Of a DNA stretch of 64,000 bases, positions 34,440-42,369 are shown piece after piece (position 1 is the stretch's first letter; every line of letters begins with the position of its first letter). The DNA lies in assembly GCF_000938255.1 (NCBI RefSeq), contig NZ_JYMR01000056.1, positions 315,192 through 379,191 of the forward strand, in the 5' to 3' direction. The notes under the pieces are model-generated. The model did no database searches and had not been told where the DNA came from. It worked only from the letters and a program-made list of their open reading frames with translations. The position numbers and the translations under genes are program-made. This DNA comes from Bradyrhizobium sp. LTSP849. GTDB taxonomy: Bacteria > Pseudomonadota > Alphaproteobacteria > Rhizobiales > Xanthobacteraceae.

Positions 34440-34657
34440 TTATTTGCCCTCAGCGATCGCGTCCCGGCAGCTCTGGAGCGTCTGCTCCTGCGTCCCGGAG
34501 GCATCGATGGTCGCCCAACCGACATGGCCGATATTATAGTGCTCTTGCAGCGCGGCAACCTCTTGCGTGGCGTCTGATGCATCTCCTCGACGGCTTCCGA
34601 TTCGTGTGGACCGCTTCGCGAGGCAGACGCATGCGGCAACGCCTCGTAACGCGCCAT
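34440..34657 (-). pseudogene. Frameshifted small ORF upstream of the CHAD gene
   Basis: Reading from the ATG at 34657, one frame gives MARYEALPHASASRSGPHES plus EAVEE, then degrades. The next frame continues as a protein-like stretch, DASDATQEVAALQEHYNIGH and VGWATIDASGTQEQTLQSCRDAIAEGK, to a TAA at 34440. The two pieces join if one base is changed near 34585. It could be a small gene broken by a frameshift, or a sequencing error. I know no family for it. Confidence 0.35.
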
Positions 34658-34669
34658 CACGACCGGTCC

Positions 34670-34683
34670 TTGACTTCCGTCAA
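34670..34683. promoter_or_regulatory. FixK/Fnr-type box 2
   Basis: TTGACTTCCGTCAA is a perfect TTGA-N6-TCAA palindrome, 98 bp before the universal stress protein gene and just upstream of the minus-strand small ORF. Confidence 0.6.
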
Positions 34684-34719
34684 TGCCTGTCGTCGGTTGA
34701 CCGGACGGAGTTCCCCAGC

Positions 34720-34733
34720 TTGACGAGGATCAA
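34720..34733. promoter_or_regulatory. FixK/Fnr-type box 3
   Basis: TTGACGAGGATCAA is a perfect TTGA-N6-TCAA palindrome, 47 bp before the universal stress protein ATG. This is a typical activator distance. Confidence 0.65.
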
Positions 34734-34780
34734 GCGTCCCGACCAGAGGCGGCCTATTTTGGCCGGCAAGGAGAATCCCG

Positions 34781-35620
34781 ATGCCCATCAAGGACGTCTT
34801 TCTGCCGCTCATCGGCCAGCCGCGCGGACCTGCACTTGCCGCGATCGAGAAGTGCGTGGCGGTCGCCGCCGACCTCGGCGCCAGGATCACCGCGCTTGCG
34901 CTCGAGGACGACGGTTTTGTGCGGCCGAAGGTGGTCTTTCCTGATGGCCCGGATTCCGCCGAGACCAGAGGAGAGCGGGAGGTGGGCGACATGCAGCATC
35001 TCCTGAATGCGTTCACCAATGCGGCCTCCCGCACCGGCATCCGTGCCCAAAGCCGATCGGGTAGGGTGCCGGCGGGCCAGATCGCGTTGACCTTCGCCGA
35101 ACATGCTCGTTTCAGCGACCTCACGCTGGTCCCTGTGAAGCCGCATGACAGCCGAACAGAAAATATTGTCGAGACGTTCCTGTTCGAATCCGGCCGGCCG
35201 TTGCTGCTCTGTCCGGAGCAGCACGTGGAGGTGCTGCGTCCGGAATTCGAGAATGTCATGATCGCCTGGGACAACTCGGCCCGTGCTGCGCGCGCGGTCG
35301 GCGACGCGTTGCCGATCCTCCAGGCGGCCGCCGCGGTCCGCGTGATCACGGTAGCGGACGACAAAGCCGAGCCGATCGCGCAATCCGGCACCAGTCTCGT
35401 CGATCATCTCAGGGAACACGGGGTCTACGCGTCCTTCGAAACCGTGAAGGGCAGTGGCAGCTCGATCGGCAAGGTGCTCGGCAGCTGGGCGCAGTCCCAT
35501 GCTATCGATGCCATCGTCATGGGCGCCTACCACCATTCGCGCCTGAACGAGATCGTCTGGGGCGGCGTGACCAAGACCGTCATCGGTCAACCGCCGTGCT
35601 GGGTGATGATGTCGCACTAG
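34781..35620 (+). CDS. Universal stress protein, two-domain
   Basis: The 279-residue protein starts after AAGGAG and carries two UspA-like halves. The second half shows FENVMIAWDNSARAARAVGDALP and the C-terminal GSSIGKVLGSWAQSHAIDAIVMGAYHHSRL...KTVI. The Gly-rich ATP loop of many Usp proteins (G-x2-G-x9-G-S/T) is not fully present, so ATP binding is uncertain. Two FixK-type boxes precede it. The Pat-like gene follows after a tandem repeat of 15-bp units. Confidence 0.85.
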   Translation: MPIKDVFLPLIGQPRGPALAAIEKCVAVAADLGARITALALEDDGFVRPKVVFPDGPDSAETRGEREVGDMQHLLNAFTNAASRTGIRAQSRSGRVPAGQIALTFAEHARFSDLTLVPVKPHDSRTENIVETFLFESGRPLLLCPEQHVEVLRPEFENVMIAWDNSARAARAVGDALPILQAAAAVRVITVADDKAEPIAQSGTSLVDHLREHGVYASFETVKGSGSSIGKVLGSWAQSHAIDAIVMGAYHHSRLNEIVWGGVTKTVIGQPPCWVMMSH

Positions 35621-35643
35621 GCGCGGTTGCCATACATCCGAGC

Positions 35644-35718
35644 CAGGCCTTCAATTACCAGGCCTTCAATTACCAGGCCTTCAATTACCAGGCCTTCAGT
35701 TACCAGGTTTCCAACTAT
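35644..35718 (+). repeat. 15-bp tandem repeat, five units
   Basis: The unit CAGGCCTTCAATTAC occurs three times exactly (35644-35688), a fourth time with one change (CAGGCCTTCAGTTAC) and a fifth with several (CAGGTTTCCAACTAT). It lies between the Usp and Pat-like genes. Each unit contains the palindrome AGGCCT. The 15-bp period would keep a reading frame, but the gap is not a convincing gene. Confidence 0.9.
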
Positions 35719-35750
35719 CGGACCCGTCGTCCGATTGGACGATTGCAGTC

Positions 35751-38444
35751 ATGTCGACTTACCGCCTGAAGAACCTGCTGTCGCCCCGGTCGATTGCGCT
35801 CGTCGGCGCGAGTCCCCGTCAGGTCTCCGTTGGACGCGCCGTCCTTGAAAACATCCGCAAGGCGGAATTCAGGGGGCCATTCGGTTTGGTGAATTCACGC
35901 CATGCCGAGATCGGCGGCCTTGCCGCCGTGAGCAGCCTGGACCAACTGCCATTCGTCCCCGAGCTGGTCGTCATCACTGCGCCGGCGGCTGAGGTCCCCG
36001 CCATCATCGACCAGGCCGGGCGTCTCGGCGCGGCGGGCGCCCTGATCGTTTCGGCCGGACTCGGTCACGGACCGGGATCCCTGCACGAGGCCGCGATCGC
36101 GGCATCCCGGAAATACGGAATGCGGCTGATCGGTCCCAATTGTCTCGGCATCATGATGCCCGGCGTGAGCCTCAACGCAAGCTTCGCCGCGCATATGCCG
36201 GGGGCTGGAAACCTCGCGCTAATCTCGCAATCGGGTGCGATCGCGGCCGGCATGGTGGATTGGGCGGCGCAGCGCGGCGTCGGCTTCTCCGGCATCGTGT
36301 CGATCGGCGATCAGATCGACGTCGATATTGCCGACCTGCTCGACTATTTCGCGATGGATCAAAAGACCCGCGCGATCCTGCTCTATATCGAGGCCATCAA
36401 GGATGCGCGGAAGTTCATGTCGGCGGCGCGTGCCGCGGCGCGCGTGAAGCCCGTCGTCGTCGTGAAGTCCGGCCGCATGGCGCAGGGCGCGAAGGCGGCC
36501 GCCACGCATACCGGCGCTTTGGCCGGCGCAGATGCCGTCTATGACGCGGCGTTCCGCCGCGCCGGTGTCCTCAGGGTGTCCGATCTGCGCGAGCTGTTCG
36601 ACTGCGCCGAGACGCTCGGTCGCGTCGAATCGCCGACCGGAAAGCGTCTCGCTATCCTGACCAATGGCGGCGGCATCGGCGTCCTCGCCGTCGACCGGCT
36701 GGTCGAGCTTGGCGGCATTCCCGCGTCCATCTCGGCGGACGCGCGCAAAAGTCTTGATGCGGTGCTACCGCCGACCTGGTCCGGTGCAAATCCCGTCGAC
36801 ATCGTCGGTGATGCCGATGCATCTCGTTATGCAGCGGCGCTCGAGGTGCTGCTCGCCGATCCGGACAATGACGCTGTTCTGGTCCTTAATGTGCAGACCG
36901 CGATCGCCTCGGCCGCCGAAATTGCCACGACGGTGACCGAACGCGTCAAGGCGTATCGACAGAAGCACCGCAGTTGGGCCAAGCCCGTGCTCGCCTCCTG
37001 GATTGGAGCCGACCAGCACATCATCGAAACGCTGTCCGGCGCCGGTATCCCCAACTACCCGACCGAAGACGACGCGGTGCGCGGCTTTATGCATCTGGTC
37101 CGGCATCGCGAGGTGACGGAGGAATTGAGCCAGGTCCCGCCGGCCATGCCGGACACGTTCGTGCCGGATGTCGCGGCTGCAAGGCAGATCGTCACGACGG
37201 CCATCGCTGACGGCCGCAAATGGCTCGAGCCCGTCGAGATCAAGCATTTGCTTGGGTGCTATGACCTCGCAATGGTGCCGACCTACGCGGCAGCAGATGT
37301 CGAGAAGGCCGTGGCCTATGCGGACGAGATATTTGCGCAAGGCGCCACCGTCGTGCTCAAGATCATGTCGCGCGACATCGTGCACAAGTCCGACGTCGGC
37401 GGCGTCGTACTCAATCTGACCACGCCGGGTGCGGTACGTGCGGCTGCCGCCGATATTCTCGCGCGGGCGAAGAAGCTGCAGCCCGAAGCCCGCATCTCCG
37501 GCCTCATCGTCCAGGCAATGGTCGTCAAGGCGAAGGCGCGCGAGCTGATCCTGGGCCTCGCCGACGATCCGACTTTCGGCACCGTCGTCGTGTTCGGTCG
37601 CGGCGGAACGGCGGTCGAGATCATCAACGACAAGGCCCTGGCGCTGCCGCCGCTCGATTTGCAGCTCGCCCGCGACCTGATCGACCGTACCCGCGTCTCG
37701 CGATTGTTGCGTGCCTACCGGGACGTGCCGGCCGTCAAGCAGCACGCCGTCGCCCTGGTGCTGGTCAAGCTGGCGCAAATGGCGGCGGACATCCCCGAAA
37801 TCCGCGAGCTCGACATCAATCCGCTGCTGGCAGACGAAACCGGCGTGACGGCGGTTGATGCCCGCGTCGCGGTGGGGCCGCCGCAGCGGAAATTCGCAGG
37901 CTCGGGCCCCACCAATTTCGCCGTTCGGGCCTATCCGTCGCAATGGGAGCGCCGCCTCGTGCTCAAGGATGGCTGGCGGATTTTCGTGCGGCCGTTGCGC
38001 CCGGAGGACGAGCCGACCATCCACGAATTTCTGCGCCACGTCACGCCTCACGACCTCCGCTTGCGGTTCTTTGCGCCGATGAAGGAGTTTACTCACGCGT
38101 TCATCGCGCGCCTGACCCAGCTTGACTACGCGCGCGCGATGGCCTTCATCGCGTTCGATGAGGCCACGAATGAGATGGTCGGTGTGGTGCGGCTCCACTC
38201 GGACTCGATCTACGAGAGCGGCGAATATGCGATCCTGCTGCGGTCCGACCTCAAGGGCAGGGGGCTCGGCTGGGCCCTGATGCAGTCGATCATCGACTAC
38301 GCGAAGTCTGAAGGGCTGAAGACAATCTCGGGCGACGTGCTCAAGGAGAACAGCACGATGCTGGAGATGTGCCGTCAGCTCGGCTTCGAGGTGAAGTCGG
38401 ATCCGACCGAGCCTGATATCTGCGACGTCCGGCTGAAGCTCTGA
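35751..38444 (+). CDS. ADP-forming acyl-CoA ligase / GNAT acetyltransferase (Pat type)
   Basis: The 897-residue protein has a CoA-binding Rossmann domain (SIALVGASPRQVSVGRAVLENI), a succinyl-CoA ligase-like domain (LIGPNCLGIMMPG, and His in AATHTGALAGADAVYD), an ATP-grasp domain (about 490-710, VLKIMSRDIVHKSDVGGV), and a C-terminal GNAT domain (about 735-890, LRPEDEPTIHEFLRHVTPHDLRLRFF). This is the architecture of protein acetyltransferase Pat of Salmonella and RpPat of Rhodopseudomonas, which acetylate acyl-CoA synthetases. In Pat the ligase part is regulatory, but the His seen here would be needed for real ligase activity. Confidence 0.87.
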   Translation: MSTYRLKNLLSPRSIALVGASPRQVSVGRAVLENIRKAEFRGPFGLVNSRHAEIGGLAAVSSLDQLPFVPELVVITAPAAEVPAIIDQAGRLGAAGALIVSAGLGHGPGSLHEAAIAASRKYGMRLIGPNCLGIMMPGVSLNASFAAHMPGAGNLALISQSGAIAAGMVDWAAQRGVGFSGIVSIGDQIDVDIADLLDYFAMDQKTRAILLYIEAIKDARKFMSAARAAARVKPVVVVKSGRMAQGAKAAATHTGALAGADAVYDAAFRRAGVLRVSDLRELFDCAETLGRVESPTGKRLAILTNGGGIGVLAVDRLVELGGIPASISADARKSLDAVLPPTWSGANPVDIVGDADASRYAAALEVLLADPDNDAVLVLNVQTAIASAAEIATTVTERVKAYRQKHRSWAKPVLASWIGADQHIIETLSGAGIPNYPTEDDAVRGFMHLVRHREVTEELSQVPPAMPDTFVPDVAAARQIVTTAIADGRKWLEPVEIKHLLGCYDLAMVPTYAAADVEKAVAYADEIFAQGATVVLKIMSRDIVHKSDVGGVVLNLTTPGAVRAAAADILARAKKLQPEARISGLIVQAMVVKAKARELILGLADDPTFGTVVVFGRGGTAVEIINDKALALPPLDLQLARDLIDRTRVSRLLRAYRDVPAVKQHAVALVLVKLAQMAADIPEIRELDINPLLADETGVTAVDARVAVGPPQRKFAGSGPTNFAVRAYPSQWERRLVLKDGWRIFVRPLRPEDEPTIHEFLRHVTPHDLRLRFFAPMKEFTHAFIARLTQLDYARAMAFIAFDEATNEMVGVVRLHSDSIYESGEYAILLRSDLKGRGLGWALMQSIIDYAKSEGLKTISGDVLKENSTMLEMCRQLGFEVKSDPTEPDICDVRLKL

Positions 38445-38491
38445 GCGTGCCAACTACGTTTCCGCGGCTGGCTCCTTTGCGGCCTTCCGCT

Positions 38492-38505
38492 TTGAGGCAG
38501 GTCAA
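38492..38505. promoter_or_regulatory. FixK/Fnr-type box 4
   Basis: TTGAGGCAGGTCAA is a perfect TTGA-N6-TCAA palindrome, 67 bp before the MlaE-like gene. That equals the distance of box 1 from the CBS-BON start. Confidence 0.65.
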
Positions 38506-38572
38506 TCGAGCGGCCTTATGCCGGCCTAGAATACAAGCTATCGAGGACCGGTAGTCCCATGAGGATATCAGC

Positions 38573-39709
38573 GTGAATTCGGAACCCCTGCTTCTGGCAA
38601 CACCGTCTGGCGATGCGCTGGAATTGCGCCCTCAAGGGCCGTGGATCGCAGCCAACGTGTCGACGCTCGAGATGCTGTCCCGATCGGTCGGGGCGGATGT
38701 TGATCGATCCAGGGCCGTGACACTGGATATGTCGGGCATCAGCGCGCTCGACACGCTCGGCGCATGGATGCTGGAGAAACTGTCGCGCAAGGCTGCATCA
38801 TCAGGAAGATCGGCCGGGATCGTGGGCGTGGCCGATCATTTCAGCGGACTCATGGACGAGGTGCGTCAGGTCAACCGCCATACGCCGGCGGCGACGGCCG
38901 CGCCCAATCCGGTTCTGGTCAGGTTGAGCAATCTCGGCAAGGCTACGATCGGTGCCCGCGAAGACGTCACACTCTTTCTGCAAATGCTCGGTGCATTGTT
39001 TATGGCCATGATCGGCGTCGCGCGCCGGCCACGCACGTTGCGGCTGACATCGCTGGTCTATCAGCTTGACCGGATCGGCTGGCAGGCCATTCCTATCGTC
39101 GTGCTGATCACCTTCCTGATCGGCGCGATCATTGCCCAGCAGGGATTCTTCCATTTCCGCAGGTTCGGCGCGGAGTCCTACACTGTCGACATGGTCGGCA
39201 TCCTCGTGCTGCGCGAACTGGGTGTACTGATCGTTGCCATCATGGTCGCGGGCCGTTCCGGAAGCGCCTACACCGCCGAGCTCGGCTCCATGAAGATGCG
39301 GGAGGAGATTGATGCGCTCTCGACCATGGGCCTCGATCCGGTCCACGTCCTGATCCTGCCGCGCGTTTTGGCTCTTGTCATCGCGCTGCCGATCCTGGCC
39401 TTCATCGGATCGATTGCCGCGCTTTATGGCGGAGGGCTGGTCGCGCAATTCTACGGCGGCATGGCGCCCGCAATCTACATCGCGCGGCTGCACGAAGCTA
39501 TTTCCGTTACGCATTTCGAGGTGGGCATCCTGAAGGCTCCCTTCATGGCGTTGGTGATCGGGATCGTCGCCTGTAGTGAGGGACTGCGCGTGAAAGGCAG
39601 TGCGGAGTCGCTCGGACGGCAGACGACGACGTCGGTGGTGAAGTCGATCTTCCTGGTGATCGTGCTGGACGGCCTGTTCGCGATCTTCTTCGCCTCGATC
39701 GGAATGTGA
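38573..39709 (+). CDS. MlaE-family lipid ABC transporter permease with N-terminal STAS domain
   Basis: A GTG start (GAGGA eight bases before) gives 378 residues. The first ~110 form a STAS-like domain (ALDTLGAWMLEKLSRKAASSG). The rest is the MlaE permease (ITFLIGAIIAQQGFFHFRRF, ELGVLIVAIMVAGRSGSAYTAELGSMKMREEIDAL, VPxxxAL-type loop PRVLALVIALP). MlaE moves phospholipids between inner and outer membranes. The fused STAS domain, in place of a separate MlaB, is common in alphaproteobacteria. The next two genes complete the complex. Confidence 0.9.
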   Translation: MNSEPLLLATPSGDALELRPQGPWIAANVSTLEMLSRSVGADVDRSRAVTLDMSGISALDTLGAWMLEKLSRKAASSGRSAGIVGVADHFSGLMDEVRQVNRHTPAATAAPNPVLVRLSNLGKATIGAREDVTLFLQMLGALFMAMIGVARRPRTLRLTSLVYQLDRIGWQAIPIVVLITFLIGAIIAQQGFFHFRRFGAESYTVDMVGILVLRELGVLIVAIMVAGRSGSAYTAELGSMKMREEIDALSTMGLDPVHVLILPRVLALVIALPILAFIGSIAALYGGGLVAQFYGGMAPAIYIARLHEAISVTHFEVGILKAPFMALVIGIVACSEGLRVKGSAESLGRQTTTSVVKSIFLVIVLDGLFAIFFASIGM

Positions 39710-39711
39710 CG

Positions 39712-40479
39712 ATGGGCGAAGCGCAAGAAGAGTTCGCGATCCGCGTCCGCGACCTTGTGGTCGGCTTCGGCCGCCAGACCGTGCTCGACCATCTGTCGCT
39801 CGACGTCCGTCGGGGTGAGATCCTCGGGCTTGTGGGCGCGTCTGGCGGCGGCAAGTCGGTGTTGATGCGCACCATCATCGGCCTCATTCCTCGACAAGGC
39901 GGGACCATCGAAGTCATGGGACAGCCGATCGGCGGCCGCACGCAAGGCGCGGCCACGACGTGGGGCATCCTGTTCCAGCAGGGCGCGCTGTTCTCCTCGC
40001 TGACGGTCCGGCAGAACGTCCAGTTTCCGCTGCGCGAAAATCTGGTGCTGTCGCAGGAGCTGATGGACGAGATCGCGATCGCCAAGCTCGAGATGGTCGG
40101 GCTGCGGCCGCAGGACGGCGATAAATATCCGTCAGAGCTGTCCGGCGGCATGACCAAGCGCGTGGCGCTTGCGCGCGCGCTCGCGCTCGATCCGCCGATC
40201 CTGTTCCTCGATGAACCGACCTCCGGCCTCGATCCGATCGCCGCCGGTGATTTCGACACGCTGATCGGGACGCTGCAAAAGACCCTGGGCCTCACCGTGT
40301 TCATGGTCACCCATGATCTCGCGAGCCTCACCACGGTCTGCGACCGCGTCGCGGCGCTCGCAGACGGCAAGATCGTCGCGATCGGCCCGATGCGCGAACT
40401 GCTGCAATCCGAGCATCCCTGGGTGCGCGCCTATTTCCACGGCAAGCGCTCGCAGATGCTGCAACCCCAGATGAGATGA
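39712..40479 (+). CDS. MlaF-type ABC transporter ATP-binding protein
   Basis: The 255-residue ATPase has Walker A GASGGGKSVLMRTIIG, Q-loop ILFQQGALFSSLTV, signature ELSGGMTKRVALARALA, Walker B ILFLDEPTSGLDPIAAG and H-loop MVTHDLASL. The GASGGGKS and SGGMTKR sequences are characteristic of MlaF. The ATG at 39712 is chosen because GGAA lies eight bases before it; a GTG at 39706 overlapping the upstream stop is the alternative. Confidence 0.9.
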   Translation: MGEAQEEFAIRVRDLVVGFGRQTVLDHLSLDVRRGEILGLVGASGGGKSVLMRTIIGLIPRQGGTIEVMGQPIGGRTQGAATTWGILFQQGALFSSLTVRQNVQFPLRENLVLSQELMDEIAIAKLEMVGLRPQDGDKYPSELSGGMTKRVALARALALDPPILFLDEPTSGLDPIAAGDFDTLIGTLQKTLGLTVFMVTHDLASLTTVCDRVAALADGKIVAIGPMRELLQSEHPWVRAYFHGKRSQMLQPQMR

Positions 40480-40482
40480 GAC

Positions 40483-41586
40483 ATGGAAACCCGCGCTCCC
40501 TACGTGCTGATCGGCACTTTCGTGCTGGCTGCGATCCTCGCGGTGTTCGGCTTCGTCTATTGGCTGAACAACACCGGCGGCATCGGGCCGCGTGCGAACT
40601 ACCACGTTCAGTTCCAGGGACCGGTGCCGGGCCTTCTGGTCGGTGCCGGCGTGCTGTTCAACGGCATCCGCGTGGGCGAGGTCACGCAGCTTGGCCTCGC
40701 GCCGGACAATTCGCGCTTCGTCAATGCGACGATTTCGGTTGCCGCCACGACGCCGGTGCGCGCCGATACCAAAGTCGGGCTCGATTTCCAGGGCCTGACG
40801 GGCGTGCCGGTGGTGACTCTGGAAGGCGGCATGATCGCCGCCAAATCCGGCGAGCCCCTGACCTTGATCGCCGAGGCCGGCGCCGGCCAGAGCATGATGC
40901 AGGCGGCGCGCGATGCGCTACGGCGCGTCGACACCGTGCTGGAGGATAATTCCGGCCCGCTGAAGGATACCATCGCGAATCTCAAGACATTTTCCGACGG
41001 GCTCGCGCGCAACACCGGCAAAATCGACGGCATTTTGGCGGGCCTCGAGAAGATGACCGGTGGCGGGGCGCCTGCGCAGAAGATCACCTATGATTTGCGC
41101 ACGCCTCAAAATCTCGGGCCAGCCGGCAAGACCCTGTCCGCGTCGCTGGCCATTCCGGAGCCGACCGCAGTCGCGATGCTCCAGACGCAACGCATGCTGT
41201 TCTCGCCGGTGGGGGACAATCCGGGGTTTGCGGAGTTCCTGTGGGCCGACAGCATTCCAAAGCTGTTGCAGGCCCGGCTGATCGACAGCTTTGAGAACTA
41301 CGACATCGCTCACGCGCCCTTGCGCACGACAGACCTCGGGCAGGCGGACTACCAGCTCCTGATCGACATCAGGCGCTTCCGCATTGCCACGGACGGCGAG
41401 ACACGGGTCGAGATCGGACTGTCGGCCAGGATCGTCGACAAGAACGGCAAGGTGATCGCCTCGCGCCTCGTCGAAACCAGCGAGAAACTCGACAAGGTCG
41501 AGCCCGCTGCCGCGATCGAGGCGTTCGACGCAGCCTTTGCCCGCGTTGCCAAGGAGCTGATTGGCTGGACGGTGCAGGCGGTCTAG
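40483..41586 (+). CDS. MlaD-type MCE protein fused to PqiC-like domain
   Basis: The 367-residue protein has one N-terminal transmembrane helix (YVLIGTFVLAAILAVFGFVYWL), then an MCE domain (YHVQFQGPVPGLLVGAGVLFN, DFQGLTGVPVVTLEGG), a helical linker and a C-terminal domain (about 195-365). The last part (PAPQKITYDLRTP-like start, then FAEFLWADSIPKLLQARLI and LLIDIRRFRI) is that of the ABC-transport auxiliary lipoprotein (PqiC type), which is usually a separate outer-membrane lipoprotein. The fusion would put the auxiliary domain in fixed register with MCE. Confidence 0.85.
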   Translation: METRAPYVLIGTFVLAAILAVFGFVYWLNNTGGIGPRANYHVQFQGPVPGLLVGAGVLFNGIRVGEVTQLGLAPDNSRFVNATISVAATTPVRADTKVGLDFQGLTGVPVVTLEGGMIAAKSGEPLTLIAEAGAGQSMMQAARDALRRVDTVLEDNSGPLKDTIANLKTFSDGLARNTGKIDGILAGLEKMTGGGAPAQKITYDLRTPQNLGPAGKTLSASLAIPEPTAVAMLQTQRMLFSPVGDNPGFAEFLWADSIPKLLQARLIDSFENYDIAHAPLRTTDLGQADYQLLIDIRRFRIATDGETRVEIGLSARIVDKNGKVIASRLVETSEKLDKVEPAAAIEAFDAAFARVAKELIGWTVQAV

Positions 41587-41634
41587 CACTTCCCGTTCTT
41601 CCCGCATCCTGCAGGGCGGCCATCTTCGTCAAAT

Positions 41635-41648
41635 TTGATCTGCGTCAA
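41635..41648. promoter_or_regulatory. FixK/Fnr-type box 5
   Basis: TTGATCTGCGTCAA is a perfect TTGA-N6-TCAA palindrome, located 48 bp after the mla operon and before the regulator remnant. Confidence 0.6.
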
Positions 41649-41750
41649 TTGCCACTGCCAGGATGCAGTAAAATGCAGTCCGTGTGGTGGACACGGTCCC
41701 AAACGGAGGCCGACGCTTGGAGCGGTGGATGAAGGCTTCTGTGGTGACGA

Positions 41751-41864
41751 TTGAGCCGAACGGGCATTTTCACCAAGCTGGAACGCCATGGCGCGATCGA
41801 GATCATCCACGGTGGCATCAGCCTGCTCGACTCCGCCAGGGTCGAAGCGTTGACGGCGGCCTGA
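41751..41864 (+). pseudogene. C-terminal remnant of a Crp/Fnr regulator
   Basis: From 41751 the frame reads LSRTGIFTKLERHGAIEIIH plus GGISLLDSARVEALTAA and a stop. This is the recognition-helix and wing end of a Crp/Fnr protein (typically ETVSR...LxKLExxGxIEI). Upstream the frame is lost, with no effector domain. It is a leftover of a second regulator gene beside the intact Crp-family gene at 42370. Confidence 0.55.
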
Positions 41865-41891
41865 CGATCTTTCCACAGCGCTCTCGGATTT

Positions 41892-41905
41892 TTGATCCCG
41901 ATCAA
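41892..41905. promoter_or_regulatory. FixK/Fnr-type box 6
   Basis: TTGATCCCGATCAA is a perfect TTGA-N6-TCAA palindrome, 55 bp before a small membrane-protein ORF. Confidence 0.65.
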
Positions 41906-41960
41906 TGACGTCGGTCGTGCGCCGCGGATAATGCCCAAAACGAGGGTTGGGAGGGGCAGG

Positions 41961-42068
41961 ATGCCAACCGACGCGCTGCTCGTGATGATTGCCGTTGTGA
42001 CCGTCTTTGTCTCGTTCGCTGCGGCTCCTGGCTTGGGCGGACCGACAGACCAGTGCAGGCGGGCCTGA
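41961..42068 (+). CDS. Small membrane peptide, probably frameshifted
   Basis: After GGGAGGGGCAGG an ATG starts MPTDALLVMIAVVTVFVSFA, a single hydrophobic helix, and the frame stops at 42068 after 35 residues. If one C is removed near 42027, the sequence continues LAWADRQTSAGGPDSDASRR to a stop at 42096, which looks like the natural C-terminus of a one-helix protein. A single-base frameshift is therefore likely. A FixK-type box precedes it. Confidence 0.45.
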   Translation: MPTDALLVMIAVVTVFVSFAAAPGLGGPTDQCRRA

Positions 42069-42369
42069 TTCGGATGCCTCGCGCCGAAGTTCCTGAGAGC
42101 ACAGTCGCATTTTGACGCGCTAACCGCCGCTACTGGCCCTGTTGCCTCTTGGTCGTATGGCAGCGCCTCAACGCAAATTGCGACTTGCGGTGCCTGCAAC
42201 TCTGCATCGACCGGGATGCATTGGCTCATCCTGCGGGTGCGCCGTCTCGGCGCGTCTTCGGCATTTTAGCGGCACTTGCCTAAAACTGTTTGCGTGCTTT
42301 CCGGTTGAAATGCCGGGCAACGTTGACTACGCAGGAACCCCAGTGCCTCGCAGTCTTAGGAGTCCCGGC

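Noticed and set aside
35644..35718. Possible CRISPR-like array
   Set aside because: Units are 15 bp directly abutting, with no spacers and no cas genes nearby.
36765..38453. 562-codon minus-strand frame opposite the Pat-like gene
   Set aside because: His/Arg-rich antisense shadow with no motif; the plus strand encodes ATP-grasp and GNAT domains.
41684..41908. 74-codon plus frame over the regulator remnant
   Set aside because: The recognisable Crp/Fnr end lies in a different frame (41751-41864); this frame has poor composition.
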